In this document: positions 1 through 8,595 of the stretch, one piece after another
Position numbering within the stretch: position 1 is the first letter of the stretch
How the letters are laid out: each line of letters starts with the position of its first letter
The notes under the pieces: model-generated
What the model was told of the DNA's origin: nothing
Seen by the model: the letters and a program-made list of their open reading frames with translations, nothing else
Database searches by the model: none
Program-made: the position numbers and the translations under genes
DNA from: Micrococcaceae bacterium Sec5.8
GTDB lineage: Bacteria > Actinomycetota > Actinomycetes > Actinomycetales > Micrococcaceae
Direction of reading: 5' to 3'
Length of the DNA stretch: 64,000 bases
Assembly (NCBI GenBank): GCA_039636775.1
Contig: CP143429.1
Span: 1,798,001-1,862,000 of the forward strand

Positions 1-293
1 CGGGTCACGGGCTGGTCCCGGGCTAATGCCCGTCGCGGGTGGTCCACGGCGCTGAAACATAAGATGCCGGTCCGGAAGCCGAAGCGGAAGCCCCCGCAGC
101 GGACCCACGGATACGACACGCTGACGGACCGGAAAAGTAGATTGGCGGCGCGGGAGTACGCGTCGCACTCGTCGGACGCCTCGTCGGACTCGCCCAGCCT
201 CGAGCCTCCACCGGGCTGTGCTACCAGGCCGTTGCCGAATCGATCGACTGGTGTAGCCACTGGCAACGCCAGAATAATGGTCGACGCGGTCGG
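1..293. other. No recognisable gene
   Basis: Short open frames exist on both strands, but none has a convincing ribosome site or a protein sequence I recognise. The last six bases (288-293, ggtcgg) recur directly after the neighbouring IS3 element and look like its target duplication. Confidence 0.4.
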
Positions 294-324
294 AATTTGT
301 CAAGGTGAATGAGGCCAGTGGGAG

Positions 325-1326
325 TTAGGCTGCGGCTTTGGTGTCGGTTTTCTCGGCTGGTTTGTTGATCCAGGCGGTATCGGGGATGGTGATGATCTTG
401 GGGTCGTTGTTGGTGGTGAATCGTTCGGGTGTTTTTGCCCGTGCGGCGGCAAGGGTTCTGGCGCGTTCAAGGGCTTTGCCGGCGGCCAGTCCGTAGTGCA
501 CGTCTGCCGGTGTGTTGAGGCCGATTCCGGTGTGGCAATGGGTGTGGTTATACCCGTCGACGAAGGAGCCCATGAAGGCCCTCGCGTCAGGCAGGGACCC
601 GAAGCGTTCGGGGAATATGGGGGCGAACTTCAGCGATTTGAACCAAGCCTCACTGTACGGATTGTCATTGCTGACGCGCGGACGGGAATGGGACCGGGTG
701 ATCTCCAGATCCGAGAGCAGCGCGGCGACTGTTTTGGACGTCATGGAGGTGCCACGGTCGGCGTGGACGATCTGCGGGATGCCGTGGATACCGAAGATTT
801 CCTTCATCATTTCCACGGCCAGTTCCCCGGACTCGTGGGCATGGACGTAGGCGCCGACAATGTAGCGGGAATAGATGTCGATCATGACGTAGCAATCGTA
901 GTATTTGCCCTTGATCGGGCCGGCGAGCTTGGTGATGTCCCACGAAAAAACTTGCCCAGGGCCGGTCGCGACCAGCTCCGGGACGGCCCGGGCCGGGTGG
1001 CGTGCCTGTCGGCGGCGTTCCTTGACCTGCCGGCTCTCCTCCAGAACGCGGTAGAACGTGGAGATTGAGCACAAATAGATGCCTTCATCCAGGAGCCGGG
1101 CATAAATCTGCACCGGCGGCAGATCGATGAAATCCTTCGAGTTCACGGTCGCCAGGATGTGAGCGCGCTCCGCCGCTGAGAGCTTATTTGCCGGTGCCGG
1201 GGCGGGCCGCGGGTCTTCCGCCGGGATTCGGACTTTGCGGGTCGCTGTGGCCCTGGGGACCCCGGCAATCACGGCTGCTTCCCTGGTTGGGATGTCCGCG
1301 CCGGTGAGGGCGGTGTAGGCAGACAT
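325..1326 (-). CDS. IS3-family transposase OrfB (DDE integrase subunit)
   Basis: This 333-residue catalytic subunit has an rve-type integrase core. Visible active-site segments are FSWDITKL (first Asp, about residue 129), HADRGTSMTSK (second Asp, about 190) and the DNPYSEAWFKSLKF segment holding the catalytic Glu (about 225). The end carries the YNHTHCHTGIGLNTPADVHYG signature common to IS3-type OrfB proteins. The N-terminal quarter is a winged-helix-like region. Length is normal for the family, and the gene looks intact and probably active. It differs from the copy at 52650-53651 at about four residues. Confidence 0.92.
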   Translation of the reverse strand: MSAYTALTGADIPTREAAVIAGVPRATATRKVRIPAEDPRPAPAPANKLSAAERAHILATVNSKDFIDLPPVQIYARLLDEGIYLCSISTFYRVLEESRQVKERRRQARHPARAVPELVATGPGQVFSWDITKLAGPIKGKYYDCYVMIDIYSRYIVGAYVHAHESGELAVEMMKEIFGIHGIPQIVHADRGTSMTSKTVAALLSDLEITRSHSRPRVSNDNPYSEAWFKSLKFAPIFPERFGSLPDARAFMGSFVDGYNHTHCHTGIGLNTPADVHYGLAAGKALERARTLAAARAKTPERFTTNNDPKIITIPDTAWINKPAEKTDTKAAA

Positions 1327-1763
1327 CAGGGTTTCTTGTACCAGGGCTGCTGCTCCGCGCTTTCGGAGATATCCTCCAAAAGCAGTCGTGCTTTTTCCAT
1401 AATCGACAACGCAGCTTCAGTCCGTGCCAGCTTGCGTTCACTCACCTCCAGCTGCCGGCGTAGACGACCGATTTCCGCCTGTTCAGCAGTGGGCTTGCCG
1501 ATCTTTTCCCCAGGCTTCTTGCCCTCCAGGATGCCGGCGTCGCGGAGCTTGCGCCACTCGGTGATTTGGGATGAATACAGGCCCTCGCGGCGCAGGTATG
1601 CCCCGCCTCCGGTGCCGTCGTCGCAGGCCCGTTGATACGCATCCAAGTGCGCCAATTTTTGTGCCGGAGCGAACGACCTTCGAGGGGACGGCCCACCGGC
1701 GCGGGGGCCAGAATTACTCATGGATCCATCTTCCCGCACCGGGGAAATCGTGGAGATAGACAT
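1326..1763 (-). CDS. IS3-family transposase OrfA (helix-turn-helix subunit)
   Basis: This 145-residue protein is the DNA-binding partner of an IS3 transposase. Residues about 28-75 form the HTH region (SFAPAQKLAHLDAYQRA followed by SSQITEWRKLRDAGIL), and a leucine-rich coiled coil follows (AEIGRLRRQLEVSERKLART), which in this family mediates oligomerisation. The stop codon overlaps the orfB start in the sequence TGATG, so orfB is probably made by translational coupling or by frameshifting into an OrfAB fusion. It differs from the copy at 53651-54088 by one residue in the HTH region (Ala versus Thr). Confidence 0.9.
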   Translation of the reverse strand: MSISTISPVREDGSMSNSGPRAGGPSPRRSFAPAQKLAHLDAYQRACDDGTGGGAYLRREGLYSSQITEWRKLRDAGILEGKKPGEKIGKPTAEQAEIGRLRRQLEVSERKLARTEAALSIMEKARLLLEDISESAEQQPWYKKP

Positions 1764-1851
1764 TGGTGATGTTCCTGATTCTCGCCCTACAGATTAAGCG
1801 AAGTTGCTATGAGCCGCTGGCCTCATCCAACCCTGACGCGTAGGGGGTCGG

Positions 1852-2324
1852 CGGGCGGGACGGAAGCGGTCAATGTCTCGACGATACGTTCTAGAGGAGC
1901 CGCCGGCGTACGGGCATGAGACAAGAAAAGGGGAGGGGAGACAGTCGACGACGGAGGCACTCGGCAGTCGCACAAGTTTGGAACGTCGTACTTGCACGCG
2001 TGCGTCCGGCTTTCGGCATCGTGGTCCTCGTCAACGTCGTTGATCAGGCAGGCACCGGCGTTGAACGACGGGTGCCGCAGTCGCGTGGCTCGTGGGCTTC
2101 AATCAATGCATTCTTGAAATCAGCCACAGGGATGGCTACCATTTGGCCATCGAGGTTCCCGCAATAACTGTAAACCTCCCAGTGGACGCGGTAACCGAAA
2201 GAACGGAAACGTTCATTGCGCTGCTCCTCGAGCATATGGGGAGTTCTGACGCCTCTCGGTGCACTGACCAGAGTGCGCTTTTCCCCATAGCCGCCATTGC
2301 ATTGCTTCTACGAAGGGGAGCGAA
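1852..2324. other. Intergenic stretch without a recognised gene
   Basis: About 470 bases right of the IS. A 63-codon minus-strand frame (2044-2235) and a 94-codon plus-strand frame overlap each other; neither has a recognisable family or a strong ribosome site. The final bases carry the AAGGGGAG ribosome site of the next gene. Confidence 0.35.
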
Positions 2325-2951
2325 ATGGGCATGGAACCAGGAGACCATCTGTGGTACTACGAAACGGATGGTTTGACCTCGACCGAGGCTAGCATTCCCC
2401 GCCAAGCTTGGTTTCCCGGGTCTGCCAACGAAACGGACTTTCACGGACACGGCAAGGAAATATTCCATTACGTCTTCCATAGTGATGATGAGGTTCGCAT
2501 GGGCCAGCCCCATATGAGATCCGGTGATGGTTCCTTCGCCTGGTTAAACAACAACCCTGGAAATCTCACCGGGCACCCGGGAGGTCCCGACTATGGACAG
2601 TATTGGGACAAATTCAGCTGGCATAACTTCTTGATATTCCCGTCCTTTGAGGCGGGTTATGCCGCGATCGCGTCTTTCCTGCAGAACCCGGGAAACAGCT
2701 ATCTTGACCTGAACCTCATTCAGGCTTTCCAGCGCTATGCCCCGTCGGGAGATGGCGCCAACGACCCGGTGGTCTATGCGACGGATGTCGCGACTGCTGC
2801 CAGTGTCCCGACGTCGACGTTGATCGGAGAGCTGACCCCGGAGCAAATGGTCGCGGTGCAGGACAAAATCACGCAGATAGAGGGCAGCCGGGAGGGTACG
2901 ATCTACCGCGGAGTCGACGAGCTGCCGGCTGCTGTTCAGGCCGCATATTAA
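2325..2951 (+). CDS. Lysozyme/transglycosylase-like protein with NNPGNL motif
   Basis: This 208-residue protein is probably peptidoglycan-active. The segment WLNNNPGNLTGHPGG (about residues 76-90), followed by a FLIFPSFEAGYAAIASFL region and a repeat-start-like ALQRYAP/AFQRYAPSGDGANDP segment, matches the pattern (R/N-NNPGNI, F-x-s-xx-G-xxA, W/RYAPxxENDP) of lysozyme-fold proteins found in phage virions and some secreted bacterial proteins. No signal peptide is visible. The start is supported by AAGGGGAG five bases upstream. It lies 170 bp before an M23 peptidase gene on the same strand, so the two may act together on cell walls. The exact glycan specificity cannot be read from the sequence. 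Confidence 0.6.
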   Translation: MGMEPGDHLWYYETDGLTSTEASIPRQAWFPGSANETDFHGHGKEIFHYVFHSDDEVRMGQPHMRSGDGSFAWLNNNPGNLTGHPGGPDYGQYWDKFSWHNFLIFPSFEAGYAAIASFLQNPGNSYLDLNLIQAFQRYAPSGDGANDPVVYATDVATAASVPTSTLIGELTPEQMVAVQDKITQIEGSREGTIYRGVDELPAAVQAAY

Positions 2952-3123
2952 GCATGAGCCAGGCACGTACCCCTCTTTGGGGCTGCCCACGACGGGATAG
3001 GCCGGAGGTCCGTCGACAGTCAACTGCGGAACCGGCAGCGAGCAGCGCCGACAAACACAGACCGCGTCCACGCCGGATGCATGGCGCAGGTCGGTAACGA
3101 ATCAACCCATAGGGGAGCCTGAC

Positions 3124-3864
3124 ATGCCTTCTTTTGACTTGGATATGAGCAATCCATTTCCCGCCGGTTACACCCAAACCTATGGCGGACCCAACCAAGG
3201 CGGCCACGTGCCGCCCGAGTGGTACATCCAGTACGGCATGGATCTGGGCGCCGTTGGCGGAACGGAGATCCATGCCGCCTTTGACGGCCATGTCACCAAG
3301 CTGGACACCGCCAACGTCAACCTCTCCACGGGCAAGGTGTACGGGGCACAGCTGTTCATGCGCTCCAACAACGATGGTGTGGGCGCTTTTTACACCCATT
3401 TCAACGATCTGCCAGGCGGGCTGGGCCAGGGGTCGCAGATTTCCCGTGGCGACGTGCTGGGGCGGGTCGTTGATGCGCCTGGCTCGCCGCACCTCCATCT
3501 GGCCCTGGTGGAGATTACCAACGGTGCGTATCAGGGCGTGGATTTGTACGACCTGTTCCTCTCGACGGTGGGCACTACCGACATCTTCACCGTGACGTTC
3601 TACCAGGACGGTGCAACACCGCCGGCCCTCGCCGGCGGAGGAGGGCCGGGGCGCTTTGGGACGCTGTCCTCTGTGTATGAGATCCAGGGGGCTTTGATCG
3701 CCTTGGGCTATGACCCCGGGATGCAGGACGGAATCAGCGGACCTATAACCACCGGTGCCATCCGGGCCTTCCAGTCGGACTGTGGTCTGCCAGCGGACGG
3801 GGTGGTGGATTCCCCGACAAAGGCTGCGCTGGCCGCCGCGTTGGCCGCTGCGGGTCTGCTCTAA
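3124..3864 (+). CDS. M23-family (LytM-like) endopeptidase with C-terminal peptidoglycan-binding domain
   Basis: This 246-residue protein has two parts. Residues about 35-150 are an M23 metallopeptidase fold: YGMDLGAVGGTEIHAAFDGHV (first zinc-ligand region, with Asp but the usual upstream His replaced by Gly-Met) and SPHLHLALVEI (the conserved HxH). Residues about 180-243 form a PG_binding_1 domain (VYEIQGALIALGYDPG, DGISGPITTGAIRAFQ, GLPADGVVDSPTKAAL). No secretion signal is visible, as in the preceding lysozyme-like gene. The start has an AGGGGAG ribosome site. It probably cleaves peptide cross-links in peptidoglycan. The altered first metal-ligand motif leaves some doubt that it is catalytically active. 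Confidence 0.75.
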   Translation: MPSFDLDMSNPFPAGYTQTYGGPNQGGHVPPEWYIQYGMDLGAVGGTEIHAAFDGHVTKLDTANVNLSTGKVYGAQLFMRSNNDGVGAFYTHFNDLPGGLGQGSQISRGDVLGRVVDAPGSPHLHLALVEITNGAYQGVDLYDLFLSTVGTTDIFTVTFYQDGATPPALAGGGGPGRFGTLSSVYEIQGALIALGYDPGMQDGISGPITTGAIRAFQSDCGLPADGVVDSPTKAALAAALAAAGLL

Positions 3865-3967
3865 ATCGAGGTGGTCAGGGCCGACGGTCACCGCCTAGCC
3901 AGACAACCTCGGGAACGTCGCAAGCCAGGTTCTCATGGCCGCCGCCGACCAGAACGCCTGGGGGACT

Positions 3968-4561
3968 TTAGGCATCTAGGTAGCCGGAGCGGTCGGCGTC
4001 GGTGATCTTGCGGATGACCTTGGCAGGTACCCCGAGCGCGAGGGAGTTCGGCGGAACGTCACGCGTCACGACGCTGCCGGAACCGATGACGGCGTTGTCG
4101 CCGATGGTGACGCCTTGGTTGATGGTGACGCCGCCACCCACCCAGACGTTGTTACCGATGTGCACGGGTTTGGCGTAGCAGGCGCCAGCGGCACGTTCGC
4201 GAGCGTCAAGAGCGTGGTTGGTTGTGTAGATGGAAACCCGCGGACCGAACAGCACGTTGTTGCCGATGGTGATGTCCGCTCCATCCAGAAGGATGCAGTC
4301 GAAGTTGGCATAGAAGTTTGTGCCGATGGAGATGTTGTAGCCGAATTCACAGCGGAACGCGGGCTCGAAGTGGGCTCCCGTCCCCATGGAGCCGAGGATC
4401 TTCGCGAGAAGTGGTTCCCGTTGAGCTGCAGCCTGACCGAAGCTGGCGTTGTACTTGTTGGTGGCGATGACAGTACGTTCTCGTGCATCCACGAGTTCCG
4501 GGGTGAGATCGTTGTACGTTGCGCCTTGGCGCATGTGGGCGCGTTGGGCTTCAAGGTCCAT
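3968..4561 (-). CDS. maa: Maltose/galactoside O-acetyltransferase-like hexapeptide-repeat protein
   Basis: This protein of about 197 residues would transfer an acetyl group from acetyl-CoA to a sugar hydroxyl. An N-terminal Mac-type segment (RAHMRQGATYNDLTPELVDAR) is followed by left-handed parallel beta-helix hexapeptide repeats (ISIGTNFYANFDCILLDG, ITIGNNVLFGP, VHIGNNVWVGGGV, VTIGDNAVIGSGSVVTRD). The catalytic His is in YTTNHALDA. The C-terminal GVPAKVIRKI is typical. I chose the second Met because GGAG lies six bases upstream; a start four codons earlier (4573) is possible. The physiological acceptor sugar is unknown. Confidence 0.85.
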   Translation of the reverse strand: MDLEAQRAHMRQGATYNDLTPELVDARERTVIATNKYNASFGQAAAQREPLLAKILGSMGTGAHFEPAFRCEFGYNISIGTNFYANFDCILLDGADITIGNNVLFGPRVSIYTTNHALDARERAAGACYAKPVHIGNNVWVGGGVTINQGVTIGDNAVIGSGSVVTRDVPPNSLALGVPAKVIRKITDADRSGYLDA

Positions 4562-5052
4562 GTCGGGCTCCATTCTGGTAGTTCGGCAGCGGCGGCTGTG
4601 GGACGCCCCCCCATTAATAAGAGTGCGAGCTGACTCCCCGCGGGGTTTGGCAATTCACGCGATTGGGAGAGTGCTCATTCAGCGTGCAGCCCAGCCGACG
4701 TCTAGCTGTTGGCCCATGCCGTTTTGAACATTACTTTGGTTTTGGGGTCAAGGTAGATCATGGACATTCCGGCTGCGACGGATAGTATCGCCGCCAAACT
4801 GCGTGCGAAAGCAAGCGGCCAGGTCAGGTCTTCGGCTTGCCTGAGCGAGGGCGCCCGTTCGGATCGAAACCATCTGCGGCGCCCCGCGGAGCCGAAATCG
4901 CACATCCACGCGTAGTACCCCGGTACCACATGCACCTGCTGGGAAGTATCCCCTGGGCCGATGTTCGGGCCCCGGGCAATCCGTAGCGTGAAGAGCGACG
5001 CAGGGTGCACAGACGCTGGCAGCCCGCGCGTTCGCAGAATCGAGACACGCTC
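4562..5052. other. Long intergenic region with one doubtful minus-strand frame
   Basis: A 102-codon minus-strand frame at 4702-5010 ends in a plausible membrane helix (FARSLAAILSVAAGMSMIYL) and could be a small membrane protein, but its N-terminal half looks non-coding and no ribosome site was found. I see nothing else definite here. Confidence 0.3.
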
Positions 5053-6114
5053 ATGGCTTCCCGCTCACGACGTCTTTTCCCCGCCGCTCTCTCGGTGGGC
5101 TTATCCCTGACCGTTATGGCTGCGATGGCCTTCGCCGGCGTAACGGTGGCTGATGCACAAAGCCACGTCGCGCCGCCACAGCAGGGCTTGCAGGAATTCC
5201 CGGTGAACCGGCCTTTCTCCTCCGGCGCGATTGTTGTCGCCGTTGTCCTGGGCTCGTCGGGCACCGTGGGGAGCGACGTTCTGGCTCCCTACGAGGTGTT
5301 TGCCAGCTCCCTCGAATTTTCCGTTTACACCATTGCATTGCAGTCAGCTCCTGCGCCAATTGACGGAGGCCCCGCGATAGTGGCCACGTCCACGTTCGAG
5401 GACGTTCGATCGGGCAGGGCCCGACAGCCGGACGTCGTCGTTGTCCCAGCCGCCGGTGCCCCGGAGGGGCCGGAGGAAACCGCGATGCGGGCGTGGATCG
5501 TGGAGCAATCAGGCCGCGGGGCCCGCATCCTGGGCGTCCGCAACGGATCGAACGTTCTGGCCGGGACCGGCATCCTCGACGGGCACAAGGCGACAGGCCA
5601 CTGGTCACGTCTGGGTTCGCTGAAGAAGAGCCATCCCCAGGTCCAATGGGCGGAAGGCCTGCGATACGTTCAGGACGGCATGATCACCACCGCAGCCGGT
5701 CTCACGTCCGGCGTTCCGGGCGCGCTGAAAGTCATGGAGGACCTCACCGGCGCTGACGAAGCCGAACGGGTCGGCCACCTGATGAACTACCCGGGCTGGT
5801 CGCTCACGGCGCCGGCAGCAATACCCGTCCAGTCCTTCGCCGCCTCTGACATCCCCGTCGGACTCAACGCCCTCGTCCCGTGGCTCCGGCCGACGATCGC
5901 CGTCGGGCTCTTGAACGGTGTAGGAGAAGCAGACGTCGCCAGCGCGTTCGAGGTCTACACCATGTCTTTCGCAGCCCGCGCCGTGCCTGTCGCCGCCACG
6001 AAGACGGTCACCACGAAACACGGATGGTTCTCCTCACCGTTTCGGAAGCACAGGCACCTCTTGCTTGAGCAGACCCCCAAGAGTCAACGTCGAGGTTGGC
6101 AGTCGACGGTCTAG
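5053..6114 (+). CDS. Secreted DJ-1/PfpI-like protein lacking the nucleophilic cysteine
   Basis: The product is about 353 residues from the Met of MASRSRRLFP; a start 16 codons upstream is also open. Residues 1-35 form a signal peptide (basic start, SVGLSLTVMAAMAFA core). Residues about 60-230 are a class I glutamine-amidotransferase-like PfpI/DJ-1 domain of the type fused to AraC regulators. The nucleophile elbow reads GVRNGSNVLAGTGILDG where family members have a Cys (VCxGS); the codon is CGC, one transition from TGC. A second PfpI-like start (TIAVGLLNGVGEADVASAFEVY) near residue 285 breaks off within about 60 residues, so the C-terminus looks truncated. It is probably a non-enzymatic or decaying exported protein. 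Confidence 0.7.
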   Translation: MASRSRRLFPAALSVGLSLTVMAAMAFAGVTVADAQSHVAPPQQGLQEFPVNRPFSSGAIVVAVVLGSSGTVGSDVLAPYEVFASSLEFSVYTIALQSAPAPIDGGPAIVATSTFEDVRSGRARQPDVVVVPAAGAPEGPEETAMRAWIVEQSGRGARILGVRNGSNVLAGTGILDGHKATGHWSRLGSLKKSHPQVQWAEGLRYVQDGMITTAAGLTSGVPGALKVMEDLTGADEAERVGHLMNYPGWSLTAPAAIPVQSFAASDIPVGLNALVPWLRPTIAVGLLNGVGEADVASAFEVYTMSFAARAVPVAATKTVTTKHGWFSSPFRKHRHLLLEQTPKSQRRGWQSTV

Positions 6115-6555
6115 ATCAGCACGTCCCAGGTCCCGGGTCTTGAGGAGAAGTGTCGCTCGCCGATAGTCCAGAAACTGCTGAAGCTTTGAGCTTCCCTAAC
6201 ACGCGCGCTGTCCGTCGGACTGTGACAGCTATGGGCTGACCCGGTAGGACCGCTCTTCGTGGCCTCACCCGGTGAGTCGTATTCTCATCTTTCAGGGCGA
6301 AGACGGGAGACGGACGCTCACGCAGGAGCCTCGTCGGGTGCTCCCGGGCGAGGTACGTCCGGGAGGTCAGCCAGCTGGGGCGCCTGGTCCACGACCTGCC
6401 CGGTAACGGCGAGGAAGCCGTTGCCCGGCAAAACAGGGACCACCGGACGGCGTGATGGCGAAGCCGGTGCAGAGGAGGGTTCCGCCTCTGCACCGGCTGC
6501 TACCTCCCGGGTTCCTGGGTCAATTCCTGGCGGGAGACAATGCGGGAACCGCCGG
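6115..6555. other. Intergenic region between convergent genes
   Basis: About 440 bases separate the PfpI-like gene and terC, which converge. Apart from a strong hairpin (6463-6497), I see no coding sequence with family resemblance or a ribosome site. Confidence 0.45.
6463..6497 (-). terminator. Hairpin, probable terminator of terC
   Basis: A perfect 13-bp stem (gccggtgcagagg and its complement) has a 9-base loop and lies about 60 bases past the terC stop. No T-run follows on the minus strand, so this may be a terminator without a U tract, as is frequent in high-GC actinobacteria. Confidence 0.5.
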
Positions 6556-7743
6556 TCAGCGGGCCAGGTACAGCTCGTGCTGGCGGTGTGCTTCGGCCAC
6601 TTCGGCGCGGATCGTGTCCACGTCCTTGGCCTTGTTGCGGTACTTCGGCTGCATCTGCTCGATCTGCCGTTCTTCTTCCAGCAGGGCGGTGTAGATCCGT
6701 TCGCGCTCGGCGGGGTCCGCGGTGTATTCGAGGTCCAGGTAGCTGACGGCGTGCCGGCGGGCATTGTTGATGGCAGTCTGCGCCTTGCCGGCCTTGCTCA
6801 CCAGCGATGCCACCACCGTGAAGACCAGAACGCCGATGATGACACTCAGGGACAGGCCCGTGCTGATCTCCACGACCGGGACCGGCTCGCCGCCGTTGAC
6901 GAACGGCAGGTTGTTCTCATGCAGGGCATGAAGGATCAGTTTGACGCCGATGAAGGCCAAGATGGCGGCCAGGCCGTAGGCGAGGTAGATCAGGCGGTCC
7001 AGCAGGCCGTCGATGAGGAAGTACAGCTGGCGCAGGCCCATCAGCGAGAAGGCCGTGGCGGTGAAGACAATGTAGACGTTCTGGGTCAGGCCGAAGATGG
7101 CCGGGATCGAGTCCAGCGCAAACAGGAGGTCGGTCCCGCCGATGGCCACCATGACCAGCAGCATCGGGGTCAGAACCTTTTTGCCGTTCTCCATCGTGAA
7201 CAGCTTGTCGCCGTCGTAGTGATCGGTGGTGTGGAAGATCCTGCGGGCCAGGCGGATGATGAAGTTGTCGGCCGTGTCATCGCCCTCGGGTTCGGGCTTG
7301 AGCAGGTTGCCGGCCGTGATCAGCAGGATCAAACCAAAGGCGTAAAAGACCCAGGCGAAGGAATTGATCAGTGCCGCGCCGAGGAAAATGAACCCGGTGC
7401 GGGCGATCAGCGCGAACACGATGCCGAAGAGCAGCACCTTTTGCTGGTCCTCGCGCGGAACGCGGAAGCTGGCAATGATGATCAGGAAGACAAACAGGTT
7501 GTCAACGGAGAGCGCCTTCTCGGTGATGTACCCGGCGAAATACTCCGAGCCCATATCCGGGCCGCCGAAGATCAGAACGAGAATGCCGAAAATGACGGCG
7601 ATGCCCACGTACAGGCCGGACCAGAAGGCCGCTTCCTTCAGTGTGGGGACGTGTGCCTTGCGGATGTGGAAGAAGTAGTCAAAGGCCAGCAGGGCCAGAA
7701 TGACGACAATGGTGATGCCCCAGATCAGGGGAGAAACGTTCAA
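6556..7743 (-). CDS. TerC/Alx-family integral membrane protein, probable manganese exporter
   Basis: This protein of about 395 residues has the TerC fold: alternating membrane helices, EKALSVDNLFVFLIIIASF (about residues 65-83) and VAIGGTDLLFALDSIPAIFG (about 195-215), the two repeat motifs with conserved acidic residues (SxDN and ALDSIPA). The C-terminal 80 residues are a soluble tail. I chose the TTG start at 7743 (LNVSPLIWGITIVV) because AGGA lies at good spacing upstream and the helix pattern starts there; Met codons further upstream fall inside the riboswitch. Known relatives (E. coli Alx, bacterial TerC) handle Mn2+, and the yybP-ykoY element upstream supports the same role here. Confidence 0.88.
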   Translation of the reverse strand: MNVSPLIWGITIVVILALLAFDYFFHIRKAHVPTLKEAAFWSGLYVGIAVIFGILVLIFGGPDMGSEYFAGYITEKALSVDNLFVFLIIIASFRVPREDQQKVLLFGIVFALIARTGFIFLGAALINSFAWVFYAFGLILLITAGNLLKPEPEGDDTADNFIIRLARRIFHTTDHYDGDKLFTMENGKKVLTPMLLVMVAIGGTDLLFALDSIPAIFGLTQNVYIVFTATAFSLMGLRQLYFLIDGLLDRLIYLAYGLAAILAFIGVKLILHALHENNLPFVNGGEPVPVVEISTGLSLSVIIGVLVFTVVASLVSKAGKAQTAINNARRHAVSYLDLEYTADPAERERIYTALLEEERQIEQMQPKYRNKAKDVDTIRAEVAEAHRQHELYLAR

Positions 7744-7783
7744 GGGGGTTCCTGCTTTCGTAGGGTGGGTACAAGAGAGCTTC

Positions 7784-7885
7784 ATAAGTCTCTCCGCCCG
7801 CCGTCCGGCTGGCCGCTGCACCCGGCCAGGCAACGGTGCCTGACGTGTTGACGATTGCAGCGCTTCGGAATACTCCCCTACGCAC
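7784..7885 (-). promoter_or_regulatory. yybP-ykoY (Mn2+-sensing) riboswitch upstream of terC
   Basis: On the minus strand the leader contains the hallmark GGGGAGTA (7871-7878), then a cgtcaacacg element, a GC-rich arm (ccgggtgcagcggcc), and the closing GGCGGAGAGACTT (7786-7798). This order and these conserved strings match the yybP-ykoY aptamer, which binds Mn2+ and switches on exporter genes. The element ends about 40 bases before the TTG start, close enough to control translation initiation or termination. It was recognised by eye only; a covariance-model scan would settle the exact ends. Confidence 0.85.
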
Positions 7886-8232
7886 CTCCAGCCTAACCGG
7901 GATCACCGCCAGAACCCAATCAGCGAATCCGGCCCATCTCCTGCGAGTGATCGTCGTGCTGCCGCCCCTGCGCCGCGACCCGACGCGGGAAAGAGGGTTG
8001 TACCGGGCATCCCGGCGTTGGGACGGACCGTTCAGTCCAGCGTGAGCGATTATGGTGCCTGGTGTTTGTTCAGGGTCGGCTGGTTGAGGGCTCCATCCTC
8101 ATATGGTTCGGGGCTGGAGAAATCCACGCGCGGGCGCGCCAGTCCGCCCTCATCGAAGCCGGGGGCCGCCATGGACTCACGAGTTTCGGCCTGCGTTCAG
8201 CAGGTGTAGGTGCTGGGCAAGCGGCACTATGA
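7886..8232. other. Intergenic region between fdxA and the terC leader
   Basis: About 350 bases. It should contain the terC promoter and the end of the ferredoxin-containing transcript; no clear -35/-10 pair or gene was identified. Confidence 0.4.
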
Positions 8233-8589
8233 TCAGCGCGGATCAGATTCAACCGATGGTCCCGATAGCTCCGTGCACGGGTCCTCCAAGTTCGCGATCA
8301 ACGGGTGGTCACGTCCTGTGGTGCCCAGCGCTGCTGCTCCCTGCGGCGACCCCAACGCCTCGAAGAACTCGACGTTGGCCCGGACATAATCGGCCCATTC
8401 ATCCGGGACGTCGTCCGAGTAGTAGATCGCCTCGACCGGGCAGACCGGGTCGCAGGCGCCGCAATCCACACACTCGGACGGGTGGATGTAGAGCGTCCGC
8501 CCGCCCTCGTAGATGCAGTCCACCGGGCATTCGTCGATGCAGGCCTTGTCTTTCACATCCACGCAGGGTTGGGCGATCACGTACGTCAT
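8233..8589 (-). CDS. fdxA: 7Fe ferredoxin (FdxA type)
   Basis: This 118-residue electron carrier has one [3Fe-4S] and one [4Fe-4S] cluster. Residues 9-21 (CVDVKDKACIDEC) and CPVDCIYEGG supply the first set of ligands, with the Cx7C spacing typical of the 7Fe type; CVDCGACDPVCPVEAIYY supplies the second. The usual C-terminal helix (WADYVRANVEFF) is followed by the family's RDHPLIANL segment and then an extra tail of about 20 residues. It is the last gene of the catabolic cluster, seven bases after the aldehyde dehydrogenase, and could serve the upstream oxidoreductase steps. Confidence 0.9.
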   Translation of the reverse strand: MTYVIAQPCVDVKDKACIDECPVDCIYEGGRTLYIHPSECVDCGACDPVCPVEAIYYSDDVPDEWADYVRANVEFFEALGSPQGAAALGTTGRDHPLIANLEDPCTELSGPSVESDPR

Positions 8590-8595
8590 GGCGCG

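Larger units (their letters stand above)
294..1845 (-). mobile_element. IS3-family insertion sequence, copy A
   Basis: This is a two-gene IS (orfA and orfB on the minus strand). It is nearly identical to a second copy at 52619-54170; the two match from about base 290 to base 1845, with only scattered substitutions. Imperfect inverted repeats sharing the core atgaggccag lie near both ends (left around 308-325, right around 1813-1830 on the opposite strand). The hexamer ggtcgg occurs immediately left (288-293) and right (1846-1851), consistent with a target duplication made by this copy alone. Exact ends are inferred from where the two copies diverge and could be off by a few bases. Confidence 0.88.

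Noticed and set aside
2044..2235. 63-codon minus-strand frame right of IS copy A
   Set aside because: The amino-acid composition is plausible, but there is no ribosome site, no family and an equally long overlapping frame on the other strand.
6259..7851. 530-codon plus-strand frame opposite terC
   Set aside because: It is acidic and Gln/Asp/Gly-rich with no family pattern, while the minus strand encodes a clear TerC protein; it is an antisense shadow of GC-rich coding sequence.
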